Shown here piece by piece: positions 1 to 6,735 of a stretch of 10,440 bases of DNA (position 1 is the first letter of the stretch; each line of letters begins with the position of its first letter). Position numbers and translations under genes: made by a program. The stretch is from Candidatus Margulisiibacteriota bacterium. GTDB taxonomy: Bacteria > Margulisbacteria > WOR-1 > O2-12-FULL-45-9 > XYB2-FULL-48-7. The DNA lies in contig JAQUOB010000028.1 in assembly GCA_028717325.1 (NCBI GenBank), positions 1 to 10,440 of the forward strand, read 5' to 3'. The notes under the pieces were generated by a model. The model was not told where the DNA came from and searched no databases. It saw only the letters and a list, made by a program, of their open reading frames with translations.

Positions 1-80
1 CGCGCGTGGCGCAAAAAAGGGAATTTTTCCTCTAGCCTGACAAATTCATCGCTCCGGGCGGCATTTGGCATGGACGGGAA
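1..80. other. Window edge; no assignable gene
   Basis: This short stretch lies downstream of the Yip1-family gene. All three plus-strand frames are open at the window edge and end at stops 33-35, 38-40 and 82-84, so the tail of a convergent plus-strand gene could be present. No frame shows a recognisable protein end, so none is called. An A/T-rich segment around 13-31 could form only a 4-bp stem. Confidence 0.3.
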
Positions 81-680
81 TTAAACGGCCATCATCCGCA
101 TGAACATCGGGCCGTAGACGGCCCCGCCGACGATAATGGTCAGCCCGAGGCTGATGATTATGGCCGCGATAATGACGAGGACGGTATACCACAACGCTTT
201 TTCTTTCGGCGTATCCAAAAGGACCGGCAGGCCGGTATATAAAAGATAGATCGAATAAAGGCCGAAGATCTGCACAATGCCCAGCCCGGGCAGAGCGGAA
301 AGGACGCCCAGCAGCCAGACGGGCGTCATCGAATAAACCACCAGCTTAACGGCGGCCATAAAATCAACTTTGGAATTAAAATACGGCGCGAGAAAATTGA
401 CTGCCCAGGCGCCGGCTAAAAGCCCCAGCAAATGAAAGACGTAACCCAATATCCCCCCGGTCAGCGCTTCCGCGAAAGGGGCCCGCGCGAAAACGCCGGA
501 CGGCATTCTGACGCCGACGAGCGACAGGCCGATCAGGGTCGCCACCGCCGGGATCAGGGCCAGCGGCGCCGCGTAATTGATGAACAGGTCCTGGACCGTA
601 TTCGTTTCACCTTTTATTTTTTCCCAGGTCGCCTTTGGTCTGATGATCATTGCCCGGGCCCGCTCAAAAATCTCTTTCAT
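81..680 (-). CDS. Yip1-family multi-pass membrane protein
   Basis: A 199-residue integral membrane protein of the Yip1/YIPF domain family. In bacteria these are inner-membrane proteins of unknown biochemical role. The N-terminus (MKEIFERARAMIIRPKATWE) is the amphipathic, cytosolic 'P-x-x-tWe-k-I' lead typical of bacterial Yip1 proteins. It is followed by about five hydrophobic segments, near residues 32-57, 73-100, 108-135, 137-160 and 168-192. The fourth carries the characteristic YSIYLLYTGLP motif. The ATG at 678-680 is chosen because AAGGAGGG sits about 5 nt upstream and the family begins here. The frame stays open upstream to 836, but that would run through the promoter region and into the divergent gene. 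The gene is a single unit transcribed away from the barrel-protein operon. Family assignment is firm; function is unknown. Confidence 0.88.
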   Translation of the reverse strand: MKEIFERARAMIIRPKATWEKIKGETNTVQDLFINYAAPLALIPAVATLIGLSLVGVRMPSGVFARAPFAEALTGGILGYVFHLLGLLAGAWAVNFLAPYFNSKVDFMAAVKLVVYSMTPVWLLGVLSALPGLGIVQIFGLYSIYLLYTGLPVLLDTPKEKALWYTVLVIIAAIIISLGLTIIVGGAVYGPMFMRMMAV

Positions 681-692
681 GAAACCCTCCTT

Positions 693-708
693 GTCCGCCG
701 AGGCGGAC
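693..708 (-). promoter_or_regulatory. Perfect inverted repeat, predicted 5'-terminal mRNA hairpin
   Basis: GTCCGCC and GGCGGAC form a perfect 7-bp inverted repeat around a 2-nt centre. On the minus strand it starts exactly where the transcript of the Yip1-family gene is predicted to begin (708). It ends just before the AAGGAGGG ribosome binding site (684-691). The mRNA would therefore open with a stable GC hairpin followed at once by the Shine-Dalgarno. Such 5' stems are known to stabilise some bacterial mRNAs; here that is inference. It could also be a copy of a dispersed palindromic repeat. Confidence 0.5.
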
Positions 709-714
709 GTTCGA

Positions 715-743
715 ATTTTATCACCCCTAACTTGCCAACGCAA
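715..743 (-). promoter_or_regulatory. Predicted promoter of the Yip1-family gene
   Basis: On the minus strand TTGCGT (743-738) is followed after 17 bp by TAAAAT (720-715). The -10 is preceded by TGA, giving an extended -10 (TGATAAAAT). The predicted start is near 708, for a leader of about 28 nt with a strong ribosome binding site. The spacing is ideal for a housekeeping sigma factor. The -35 matches consensus only in part. Confidence 0.5.
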
Positions 744-754
744 CAACTGTTGCG
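739..754. promoter_or_regulatory. 16-bp dyad spanning both divergent -35 elements
   Basis: CGCAACAACTGTTGCG has perfect 7-bp arms around a 2-nt centre. Its arms supply the TTGCG core of the minus-strand -35 (743-738) and of the plus-strand -35 (750-755). The dyad may simply reflect two symmetric promoters placed back to back, or may be an operator controlling both directions. The sequence alone cannot separate these. Confidence 0.4.
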
Positions 755-778
755 CCGGCCGGGCGCCTTTGCTACAAT
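750..778 (+). promoter_or_regulatory. Predicted promoter of the barrel-protein operon
   Basis: TTGCGC (750-755), a 17-bp spacer and TACAAT (773-778), with TGC just upstream giving an extended -10. The expected start falls at about 785, on the tandem ATGATG at 783-788. No Shine-Dalgarno can fit between the -10 and the start codon, so the mRNA should be leaderless, probably starting at the second ATG. Confidence 0.5.
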
Positions 779-782
779 TCCA

Positions 783-1994
783 ATGATGTTCAAAAAAACA
801 CTGATCGCGTTGGTGCTGATAGCTTTCAGTTTTCAAAGCGCGTTCGCTTTTTTCGGCGCGCGGCCTCTGGGCATGGGCAGCGCGTTTACTGCGGTAGCCG
901 ATGACGCTAACGCCCCTTACTGGAACCCCGCCGGCCTCGCTCTCAATCCCGAAGTTTCACTGACCGGCTCGACCCTGCTTAACAACCGCAATACTTATGT
1001 CGGCGATAACGTCGCCAACTTAAAACTTTGTTATGAAACGGAAATGAACCCGTTCCAGTGGATAGCCGGCGTAGGCATTGCCTCACTCTTCGCCCTTGAA
1101 GGCGCCAAATATCTGCACGATCAAGGTATTTTGAAAAAGGGCTGGGGCCGGCCCGGCGAAACGACCAAACGGGAAGAGTCGATGGCCGAACAGGTCAAGG
1201 GTTCGGAAGAGGTCGTCGGCCTGCGCCAGGAGGCCAAAGAAGCGCTGAAAAAAGCGGCCGGCGGGTTCCTCTCCGGGACCGAACAGGCGGCCAAAACGGT
1301 CGCCCGCGAAACCGTGCGCGGGTCAGTCCGCGCTTCTATCCTCCCCTACTATTCGCCCTGGTATTATCCTGATTATTATCACCCTCGTTACTGGGAACGG
1401 GTCGAGGTCGTCGAAGCGGCGCCGGCAACGAAAGCGCAGTTCGCCCTGGGCTTGAGCTGGCTCAATGACAACAACTTCACGCTCGATCAAAATACCAATT
1501 GGTATTCGCTGACCCTGGCCTCCGGCTTTGAACAGCGGGTAGCCGTCGGCGGCAACATCAATTTTTATAATCTGCAGAAGATCTCGACCGGCATCAGGGG
1601 GATCGGCGCTGATCTTGACCTGGGCGTGATCGCCAAACCGGTCGATTATATCTCGGTCGGCCTGGCCACCAAAGGCATTTTGACGACCGACATCAAATGG
1701 CAGGACAACAGCTCAACGCGCTACGAAATGCTGGTCAACGCCGGCCTTGCGGTCAAGCCGCTCTCCTCGCTGACGCTGGCGGCCGACGTCCACAATATTT
1801 TCCGCCGCGATCAGACCTATCATTACGGCGCGGAGGCGGTACTGCTGCCGGAACTGCTGGTGCGCGCCGGCCTCGACAACAACAACAAAACAGCCGGCTT
1901 GAGCCTGGCTGTTGGTAATTTGATCATCGATTACGCGATCCTCGGCGGCACCTATAACCGCACCCAGATGGTCGGCGGCACCTGGAGGTTCTGA
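783..1994 (+). CDS. Outer-membrane beta-barrel protein, PorV/UPF0164-like
   Basis: A 403-residue exported protein. A signal peptide (KK followed by a hydrophobic core and an AFA cleavage site at residues 20-22) precedes a mature start at FFGARPLGMGSAFTAVADDA. This, with the following YWNPAGLA, is the signature of PorV/UPF0164/TodX-like outer-membrane barrels. The rest alternates amphipathic strands (about 215-403) and ends in a terminal Phe (GGTWRF), as barrel-assembly substrates do. A non-barrel insert lies at roughly residues 112-212. Its first part is a charged helical stretch with many E, K, A and R residues (about 125-183). Its second is an aromatic/proline patch, YYSPWYYPDYYHPRYW, at 189-204. 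Start: two ATGs (783 and 786); an open frame runs back to 432 but crosses the divergent gene and its promoter. The stop overlaps the next start (TGATG). The specific transport or scaffold role is unknown. Confidence 0.82.
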   Translation: MMFKKTLIALVLIAFSFQSAFAFFGARPLGMGSAFTAVADDANAPYWNPAGLALNPEVSLTGSTLLNNRNTYVGDNVANLKLCYETEMNPFQWIAGVGIASLFALEGAKYLHDQGILKKGWGRPGETTKREESMAEQVKGSEEVVGLRQEAKEALKKAAGGFLSGTEQAAKTVARETVRGSVRASILPYYSPWYYPDYYHPRYWERVEVVEAAPATKAQFALGLSWLNDNNFTLDQNTNWYSLTLASGFEQRVAVGGNINFYNLQKISTGIRGIGADLDLGVIAKPVDYISVGLATKGILTTDIKWQDNSSTRYEMLVNAGLAVKPLSSLTLAADVHNIFRRDQTYHYGAEAVLLPELLVRAGLDNNNKTAGLSLAVGNLIIDYAILGGTYNRTQMVGGTWRF

Positions 1995-3499
1995 TGGACC
2001 AGGCGATCGTTGACGCCGCCCGGCCCAACACCTGGGAAAATCTCAAGCGCCTCTCGCCGCATGCCCAGAAAGACTGGACGCTGAAAAATTTTAAAACGAT
2101 CCTCAATACCCTTCTGGGTTTGGGCGAGAACAACAATTTATATTGGAACTTGATCGGTTACGCCTGCATCAACAATAATCTCTACCATGAGGCGGAGATC
2201 GTTTACGACGAACTGGTCAAGCAGACCCAGAAGCAGAGAAAGAACCTCAGCCTGCCGGCCTATTACCGCGGCATCGCGCATTTCCTGCAGGGCCGGTTCC
2301 AGGACGCCTACAACGATTTCAAGCTCGCCCGCCAGTGCGACCTGCATGAAAAGAATTTCCACAATCCTTCGGCGCAGGCCATCGCTTACATGGAAGAGAC
2401 CCTCTTCCCGACCCGGGAAACGATCAGGCAAAACCAGGCCAAACTGGTCAGGGACCTCAATTCGCCGCGGACGCTGGGGCGCGTCATGGGCTCAAACGTC
2501 CTGCGCACGATCCACAAATGGAATTCGGCCAGCCCGCTTTTTTCGAGCGGCATCTCGCAGGGCGGCGGCTATTTCCTGACGCTCAAGAACCCGCGGGGAG
2601 AGTTGAAAGGGATCGCCATCGATCCGGGTTATGATTTTTTTGACATCTTCCGCGACCTGGGCATGGGCATCGCCGACATCGACGCCATTATCATCACCCA
2701 CGACCATGACGACCACACCGAATCGGTCGAAGGCATCCTCTCTTTGCTTGCCAAATACAACGATCACAACGAACAAAAAAAGACCAGGGTGCTCGACATT
2801 TTCGGCTCGGCCGGGGTGCTTTTGAAATTTCACGGCCTGCTCTCGGCCACCGATCTTTTCGGCAACCGCGAGATCAACTTCAAGCTGCTCGTGCCCGGCG
2901 CGGAGATCACGGAGATCAAAGGCAGCCCGCTTTTTGAAAAGCACGGCTTTACCATCTCGGTCAAGCCGGCGCACCACACTGAGCGCTGGACCAATCAGGA
3001 GTCGGCCGTGGGCCTCATCGTGCACACCAATATCCCCTACCGGCAAGGCGAGCGGCTCAATATCGGCATCACCGGCGACACCCGCTACGAAGTCGGCCTG
3101 GGCAAAGAGTACCGCGACGTGCAAATCCTGCTCCTGAATATCGGTTCGGTCGAAAAAGAGGAAGGCAAGCTCCTCAAACAGCACCTGGGCATGCTGGGCT
3201 GTATCAATTTGCTGAAAGAAGCGCGGCTGGGCAAACCCCTGCTCGCGATCCTGACCGAATTCGGCGAGGAGTTTTCCGGGCGGCGCGAAACGATCAGCCA
3301 CATCATTGAAAATTGGGCCCAGCCGATGGAGGGCGTGCGGTCGCGCGAATTAAAGGTCATCCCCGCCGACATCCATCTCGAACTGCGGCTCGAGGACCTC
3401 AACGTCCGGGAAACCGATACCAATGTCTTTTTCCCTTACAATCTGATCAAAGTCGACGAAAGCGACGCGGAAGTCTTGAGGTATAAATTCAATGGTTAG
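1994..3499 (+). CDS. TPR-like domain fused to metallo-beta-lactamase-fold hydrolase
   Basis: A 501-residue protein with no signal peptide, so probably cytoplasmic. Residues about 45-116 look like two helix-turn-helix TPR repeats (near 48-77 and 87-116, the second AYYRGIAHFLQGRFQDAYND). The C-terminal part is a metallo-beta-lactamase fold with every expected metal ligand. These are THDHDDH (H236, H238, D240, H241), the HH pair at 327-328, D362 in GDTRY and H397 in KQHLG. A two-metal hydrolase is therefore likely, but the substrate is not evident. Nothing marks it as a beta-lactamase or as a beta-CASP nuclease. The start ATG shares one base with the upstream stop, and GGAGG lies 5 nt ahead. The stop overlaps the downstream gene by 8 nt. 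It is the middle gene of a tightly coupled three-gene operon. Confidence 0.82.
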   Translation: MDQAIVDAARPNTWENLKRLSPHAQKDWTLKNFKTILNTLLGLGENNNLYWNLIGYACINNNLYHEAEIVYDELVKQTQKQRKNLSLPAYYRGIAHFLQGRFQDAYNDFKLARQCDLHEKNFHNPSAQAIAYMEETLFPTRETIRQNQAKLVRDLNSPRTLGRVMGSNVLRTIHKWNSASPLFSSGISQGGGYFLTLKNPRGELKGIAIDPGYDFFDIFRDLGMGIADIDAIIITHDHDDHTESVEGILSLLAKYNDHNEQKKTRVLDIFGSAGVLLKFHGLLSATDLFGNREINFKLLVPGAEITEIKGSPLFEKHGFTISVKPAHHTERWTNQESAVGLIVHTNIPYRQGERLNIGITGDTRYEVGLGKEYRDVQILLLNIGSVEKEEGKLLKQHLGMLGCINLLKEARLGKPLLAILTEFGEEFSGRRETISHIIENWAQPMEGVRSRELKVIPADIHLELRLEDLNVRETDTNVFFPYNLIKVDESDAEVLRYKFNG

Positions 3500-4643
3500 T
3501 TCGCTGGCGGTCCTGCGCGAGTCAAAGATCGATTCAAAAGGCCGGGAGATCGAGAATCGGGTAATACTAACTCCTGCCCTGGTTAAGGGCCTGAAGGCTC
3601 AATGTCCAGGGATCAAGCTTTATGTTGAAAAAAATGCCGGGGCAAAAATAGATTTTCCGGATGCCGCCTACGAAGCCGCCGGAGCCGTTATCGCTTCGCA
3701 TGACGAAGCCCTGCAGGCCGATCTGATCCTGGGCGTCAAAGAAACGAGGCTCGAGGATTTTCCAAAGTTAACCGAAAACATTTTCATCTCGTTCCAACAT
3801 TTTGCGCAAAGCCGCGAGCGGACCGAGCTGGCGCTCCGGACGAAAACCGCGTTCATCGCGCTCGAGACGATGGAAGCCGAAAAAAGTGGCCATCCATTCT
3901 TCCCCTGCCTCGCGCCGATGAGCGAAGCGGCAGCCAAGGTGATCGCCCGCCACGCCGATGAGTTCGCCCTGCTGAGCAAAAAGATCATCACCTCCGGCCT
4001 GCCCGAAACCGGCCTGCACGGGGCAAAGGTCGCGATCCTGGGCGGCGGCAGCGTCGGCCGGACCGCGGCCGAAGAATTCTCCGAGCGGGGCTGCGAAGTG
4101 ACACTGCTGGAAAAAAATCCCGACTGGTTAAGATCGCTGGCAGGCTATTTTAAGACCAACGAGATCCGTTTTCCAAAAGTGACTGTCCGTGAAGTCAGCC
4201 CGGAGAATTTGAGAGCGGCGGTGCGGGACTCGTTTTTTCTTGTGTCGTCGATGTACACGGCCGGCCGCAAACCGGAAAAGATCGTGACCGTCGACCTCTT
4301 AAGGACCATGCAGCCCGGCGGCTGCGTCTATCCCGTCGATATCGACCAGGGCGGCGGCGTTGAGGGCGTGATCGAGACAAGCATCCTTGATCCTTTCGAC
4401 CTGCCGGTCATTCCCGGGACGGAGGTCTTTTTCTTCGCGCCCCCCAACCTCCCCTCGATGGGCGCTCGCACTTCATCGGAGGCGCTGGGCACGGTCGTCC
4501 TGCCTCACGTCGTTGAGATAATAAATAAAGGGTTAGACAAAGCGGCTGAAGAAAACTCCGTCATCGCGTCGGGGATCAACATAAGAAACGGCAAAATTGT
4601 TCATCCGGGGTTGGCTTCTGTTTTTCCCCGCCTCGCTCAATAG
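3492..4643 (+). CDS. Alanine dehydrogenase/transhydrogenase-family oxidoreductase
   Basis: A 383-residue NAD(P)-dependent oxidoreductase of the alanine dehydrogenase/pyridine nucleotide transhydrogenase N-terminal family. The counterparts of the alanine dehydrogenase active-site residues can be placed: R23 in ENRV, K83 in LGVKE, H103 in FQHFA and D285 in DIDQGG. The Rossmann motif is GGGSVG (about 184-189). Acidic E207 at the end of the second strand favours NAD over NADP. The C-terminal NLPSMGARTSSEALG replaces the usual NMPGAVPRTS-type loop, so it is divergent from classical alanine dehydrogenase. Related family members include N5-(carboxyethyl)ornithine synthase and saccharopine-type enzymes, hence only a family-level call. 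The start overlaps the upstream gene by 8 nt; a GAGG lies about 10 nt upstream. It ends tail-to-tail with acyP, sharing 7 bp. Confidence 0.8.
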   Translation: MVSSLAVLRESKIDSKGREIENRVILTPALVKGLKAQCPGIKLYVEKNAGAKIDFPDAAYEAAGAVIASHDEALQADLILGVKETRLEDFPKLTENIFISFQHFAQSRERTELALRTKTAFIALETMEAEKSGHPFFPCLAPMSEAAAKVIARHADEFALLSKKIITSGLPETGLHGAKVAILGGGSVGRTAAEEFSERGCEVTLLEKNPDWLRSLAGYFKTNEIRFPKVTVREVSPENLRAAVRDSFFLVSSMYTAGRKPEKIVTVDLLRTMQPGGCVYPVDIDQGGGVEGVIETSILDPFDLPVIPGTEVFFFAPPNLPSMGARTSSEALGTVVLPHVVEIINKGLDKAAEENSVIASGINIRNGKIVHPGLASVFPRLAQ

Positions 4644-4915
4644 GCCCTGATCTCAAACCTTTCAAACTCGCCGGTCGGCGGGAACCAGTCGGCGGAATAA
4701 TTGTCGATCACGTTGCCCATATCTTCGACGATCGCGTTAAGCAGTTTTTTCAAGATCTTTTCATCACCCTCGGCCACCAGCTCGACTTTGCCGTTAGGTG
4801 TGTTCCTGACATAACCTTTGACCCCGTAGTCATTGGCGAACCGTTCGGCGGTGAAGCGGAACCCGACCCCCTGAACACTGCCCGAAAATAAAGCATCCAT
4901 GCGTTTTTCGGCCAT
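4637..4915 (-). CDS. acyP: Acylphosphatase
   Basis: A 92-residue protein, the normal length for acylphosphatase, which hydrolyses the carboxyl-phosphate bond of acyl phosphates in the cytoplasm. The loop GSVQGVGFRF (11-21) contains the phosphate-binding Arg20. The second catalytic residue, Asn38, lies in YVRNTPNG (35-42). The terminal FERFEIRAY matches the family's last strand. GGGGGAG about 6 nt upstream of the ATG supports the start. It is the last gene of the femX-murE-PPC-acyP operon, 21 nt after the preceding stop. Its own stop overlaps the convergent oxidoreductase gene by 7 bp, so no room is left for a separate terminator. Confidence 0.93.
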   Translation of the reverse strand: MAEKRMDALFSGSVQGVGFRFTAERFANDYGVKGYVRNTPNGKVELVAEGDEKILKKLLNAIVEDMGNVIDNYSADWFPPTGEFERFEIRAY

Positions 4916-4936
4916 AATACGCTCCCCCTAAAACGT

Positions 4937-5362
4937 TTACTTCCAAAGAGGCAAGCCAGTCTTTTCTTCCTTCTCACGAACCAGCTCCGCCCCAGTCAGT
5001 TCTTGAATATAAAATTCCGCGGCAAAAACCAGTGTCCCCGGCATCATATGGCCGCCGTAAGCCCTGCCCTCAAAATCGGCCAGCGTGATGTGGGCGTGAG
5101 GGAATATCTCTCCGTCTTTGATCGAAATGTTGCCGATACAGGCAGCTATCTCTAGCTTTTTATCCAGCCGGACACAATCAGTATATTTCTTCTCCTGCTG
5201 GTTATAATAGCCAAGGCAGGCGCAGGTCACAGCGCCGATGATGGAAAAAGTCCCCAGACGAATATTTTTTTCTTGACAGAAAGCCGTCAAAACTGCCGGC
5301 AGGTCGTCGCCAGACTCAAAACGGCCGATGAACTGCCGGCCGGGTTTTACTTCTTTATGCAT
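4937..5362 (-). CDS. PPC/DUF296-domain protein
   Basis: A 141-residue single-domain protein of the PPC (DUF296) family, also found in plant AT-hook nuclear proteins. Bacterial stand-alone members form trimers of unknown function and are sometimes annotated as DNA-binding. The signature region is HAHITLADFEGRAYGGHMMP (89-108). The His residues 89, 91 and 105 may bind a metal by family analogy. The opening (GRQFIGRFESGDDL) and the central LGTFSIIGAVTCACLGYYN match the family's first strands. There is no AT-hook or other extra domain. The ATG lies inside the murE 3' end (16-nt overlap), with GGGAG about 8 nt upstream, indicating coupled translation. Whether it has any wall-related role is unknown. 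Confidence 0.85.
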   Translation of the reverse strand: MHKEVKPGRQFIGRFESGDDLPAVLTAFCQEKNIRLGTFSIIGAVTCACLGYYNQQEKKYTDCVRLDKKLEIAACIGNISIKDGEIFPHAHITLADFEGRAYGGHMMPGTLVFAAEFYIQELTGAELVREKEEKTGLPLWK

Positions 5363-6735
5363 TTTAATATCTCCCTCACGACCTCGCGATCATCAAACGG
5401 CACCTGCTTATCGCCAAAGTCCTGAACTTTCTCATGTCCCCGGCCCGCGATCAAAACAATATCGCCTGCTTTAGCCATGCCCAGAGCTTTCTCGATCGCT
5501 GCCCGCCGATCGACCATCGTTTCAACCTGAGTTCCGTGCTCCGTGTTCTGTGTTCCGTGCTCTATTTCTTTTATGATATTCTCCGGTTTTTCACTGTGGG
5601 AATCATCCGTGGTTATTATAGTGAAATCGGCTAAGCGGGCGGCGATCCCGCCCATGATCGGCCGCTTTTCCCGGTCGCGATCGCCCGGACAGCCAAAAAC
5701 CAGGATAAGTTTTCCTTGGGCGAACGGTTTATAGGTTTCTAAAAGTTTTTGCAGGCTGTCGGGCGAATGGGCAAAATCAACGATGACGCGGAAGGACTGG
5801 CCGCCTTTGATCTCCTCCTGCCGGCCGGGAATGACCTTGACCGCTTCGATCCCCTGCTTGATAGAGGCCGGCCGGATGCCGAGCGTCAGGCCACATTGGA
5901 AGGCGGCGGTAATATTATAAACGTTGTGCAGACCGATCAAGGGGGTGCGGATCTCGGTCGAATTCAATTTCAAGATCATGGCATCGGCGCGGATATCGAC
6001 GCCCGCAACCTCGACGTCATATTCATTATGCTTGGTGCTGCGCAGCTCGTGCCGCGCCTGGTCGACGCCGTAGGCAACGACTTCCCCTTTCACCACCCCG
6101 ATGAGCGAACTGCTGGCCGGGTCATCGACGTTGACGATGGCCGTGCTGTTCTCGTCCAGCATTTCGAACAGCTTGCGCTTGGCCAGGAGATAGTCCGCCA
6201 TTGTTTCGTGATAATCGAGGTGGTCGTGGGTCAGGTTGGTAAAAATGGCGACCGCAAAATGGCAGGCGTGGACCCGCTCCTGCGCCAGGGCGTGCGAAGA
6301 GACCTCGAGGACGCAATGCGTATATCCCTCTTTAACCATTTTGGCCAGTTCGGCCTGCAGGTCGGCCGACTCCGGCGTTGTCAGAGGATTGGTTATCGTG
6401 CCGATCAGCCCGGCCCGGAAGCCGGCCGTGTTTAGAATTGACTGAATAAGATAGGCGACGGTCGTCTTGCCCTTGGTGCCGGTCACCCCGATCAGCTTAA
6501 GCTGCCGCGAAGGAAACCCATAATATTTGGCGGACAGGTAAGCCAGCGCCTGTCGGGCCGAGGGAACGCGCTCCAATTTAACCCCGGGCGGGACAGTAAC
6601 CTCACGCTCGGCGACGATCGTTGTCGCGCCATTGGCGATCGCTTGAGGGATAAACTCCACTCCGTCATACTTCAATCCGGGAATAGCAACAAAAGTATCC
6701 CCTGATTTTACTTTGCGTGAATCATAGGTGATCAT
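5347..6735 (-). CDS. murE: UDP-MurNAc-tripeptide synthetase (MurE)
   Basis: A 462-residue Mur ligase that adds the third amino acid to UDP-MurNAc-L-Ala-D-Glu in the cytoplasm, using ATP. The N-terminal UDP-binding domain opens with MITYDSRKVKSGDTFVAIPG. The ATP loop is GVTGTKGKTT (83-92), followed by NPLTTPES, EVSSHAL and the THDHLDYH region. The probable carbamylated lysine is K186 in LLAKRKLF. The C-terminal domain has FGCPGDRDREKRP and GRGHE (431-435). At the residue-3 specificity site the usual DNPR is replaced by DDSH (377-380), so the substrate (mDAP, Lys, Orn or other) cannot be called. A heptanucleotide repeat adds EHGTQNTEHGTQ at 392-403. The start at 6735 is chosen because its ATGA overlaps the femX stop and the family begins here. 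The frame is open upstream to 6792, but only within femX. The N-terminus is about 20 residues shorter than E. coli MurE. Confidence 0.94.
   Translation of the reverse strand: MITYDSRKVKSGDTFVAIPGLKYDGVEFIPQAIANGATTIVAEREVTVPPGVKLERVPSARQALAYLSAKYYGFPSRQLKLIGVTGTKGKTTVAYLIQSILNTAGFRAGLIGTITNPLTTPESADLQAELAKMVKEGYTHCVLEVSSHALAQERVHACHFAVAIFTNLTHDHLDYHETMADYLLAKRKLFEMLDENSTAIVNVDDPASSSLIGVVKGEVVAYGVDQARHELRSTKHNEYDVEVAGVDIRADAMILKLNSTEIRTPLIGLHNVYNITAAFQCGLTLGIRPASIKQGIEAVKVIPGRQEEIKGGQSFRVIVDFAHSPDSLQKLLETYKPFAQGKLILVFGCPGDRDREKRPIMGGIAARLADFTIITTDDSHSEKPENIIKEIEHGTQNTEHGTQVETMVDRRAAIEKALGMAKAGDIVLIAGRGHEKVQDFGDKQVPFDDREVVREILKCIKK
5531..5565. repeat. Heptanucleotide tandem repeat inside murE
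   Basis: Five consecutive 7-bp units read on the plus strand as GTTCCGT, GCTCCGT, GTTCTGT, GTTCCGT and GCTCTAT. The first four fit GYTCYGT and the last is degenerate. In the minus-strand murE frame they encode the near-repeat EHGTQNTEHGTQ, because 21 bp (three units) equals seven codons. They resemble the heptameric short tandemly repeated repetitive (STRR) elements known from cyanobacteria. No other copy is visible in the window. Confidence 0.75.

Noticed and set aside
10..31. Possible terminator of the Yip1-family gene (GGAA/TTCC stem with a T-run on the minus strand)
   Set aside because: The stem is only 4 bp with a 3-nt loop and is A/T-rich, too weak to call.
432..782. N-terminal extension of the barrel protein frame
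   Set aside because: It runs through the divergent Yip1-family gene and both promoters. A clear signal peptide starts at 783/786.
681..836. N-terminal extension of the Yip1-family frame
   Set aside because: A strong Shine-Dalgarno and the family start lie at 680. The extension is hydrophilic and covers promoter DNA.
2492..3301. 269-codon open frame antisense to the TPR-metallo-beta-lactamase gene
   Set aside because: The plus frame carries all metal ligands. The antisense reading has no recognisable domain and reflects GC-biased codons.
4644..4760. Plus-strand terminator for the AlaDH-like gene inside acyP
   Set aside because: The T-run at 4745-4750 is not preceded by a convincing hairpin, and the CGCC/GGCG pair near 4669-4680 has no T-run.
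5749..6435. 228-codon open frame antisense to murE
   Set aside because: It lies wholly over conserved MurE motifs and shows no domain or start signal.
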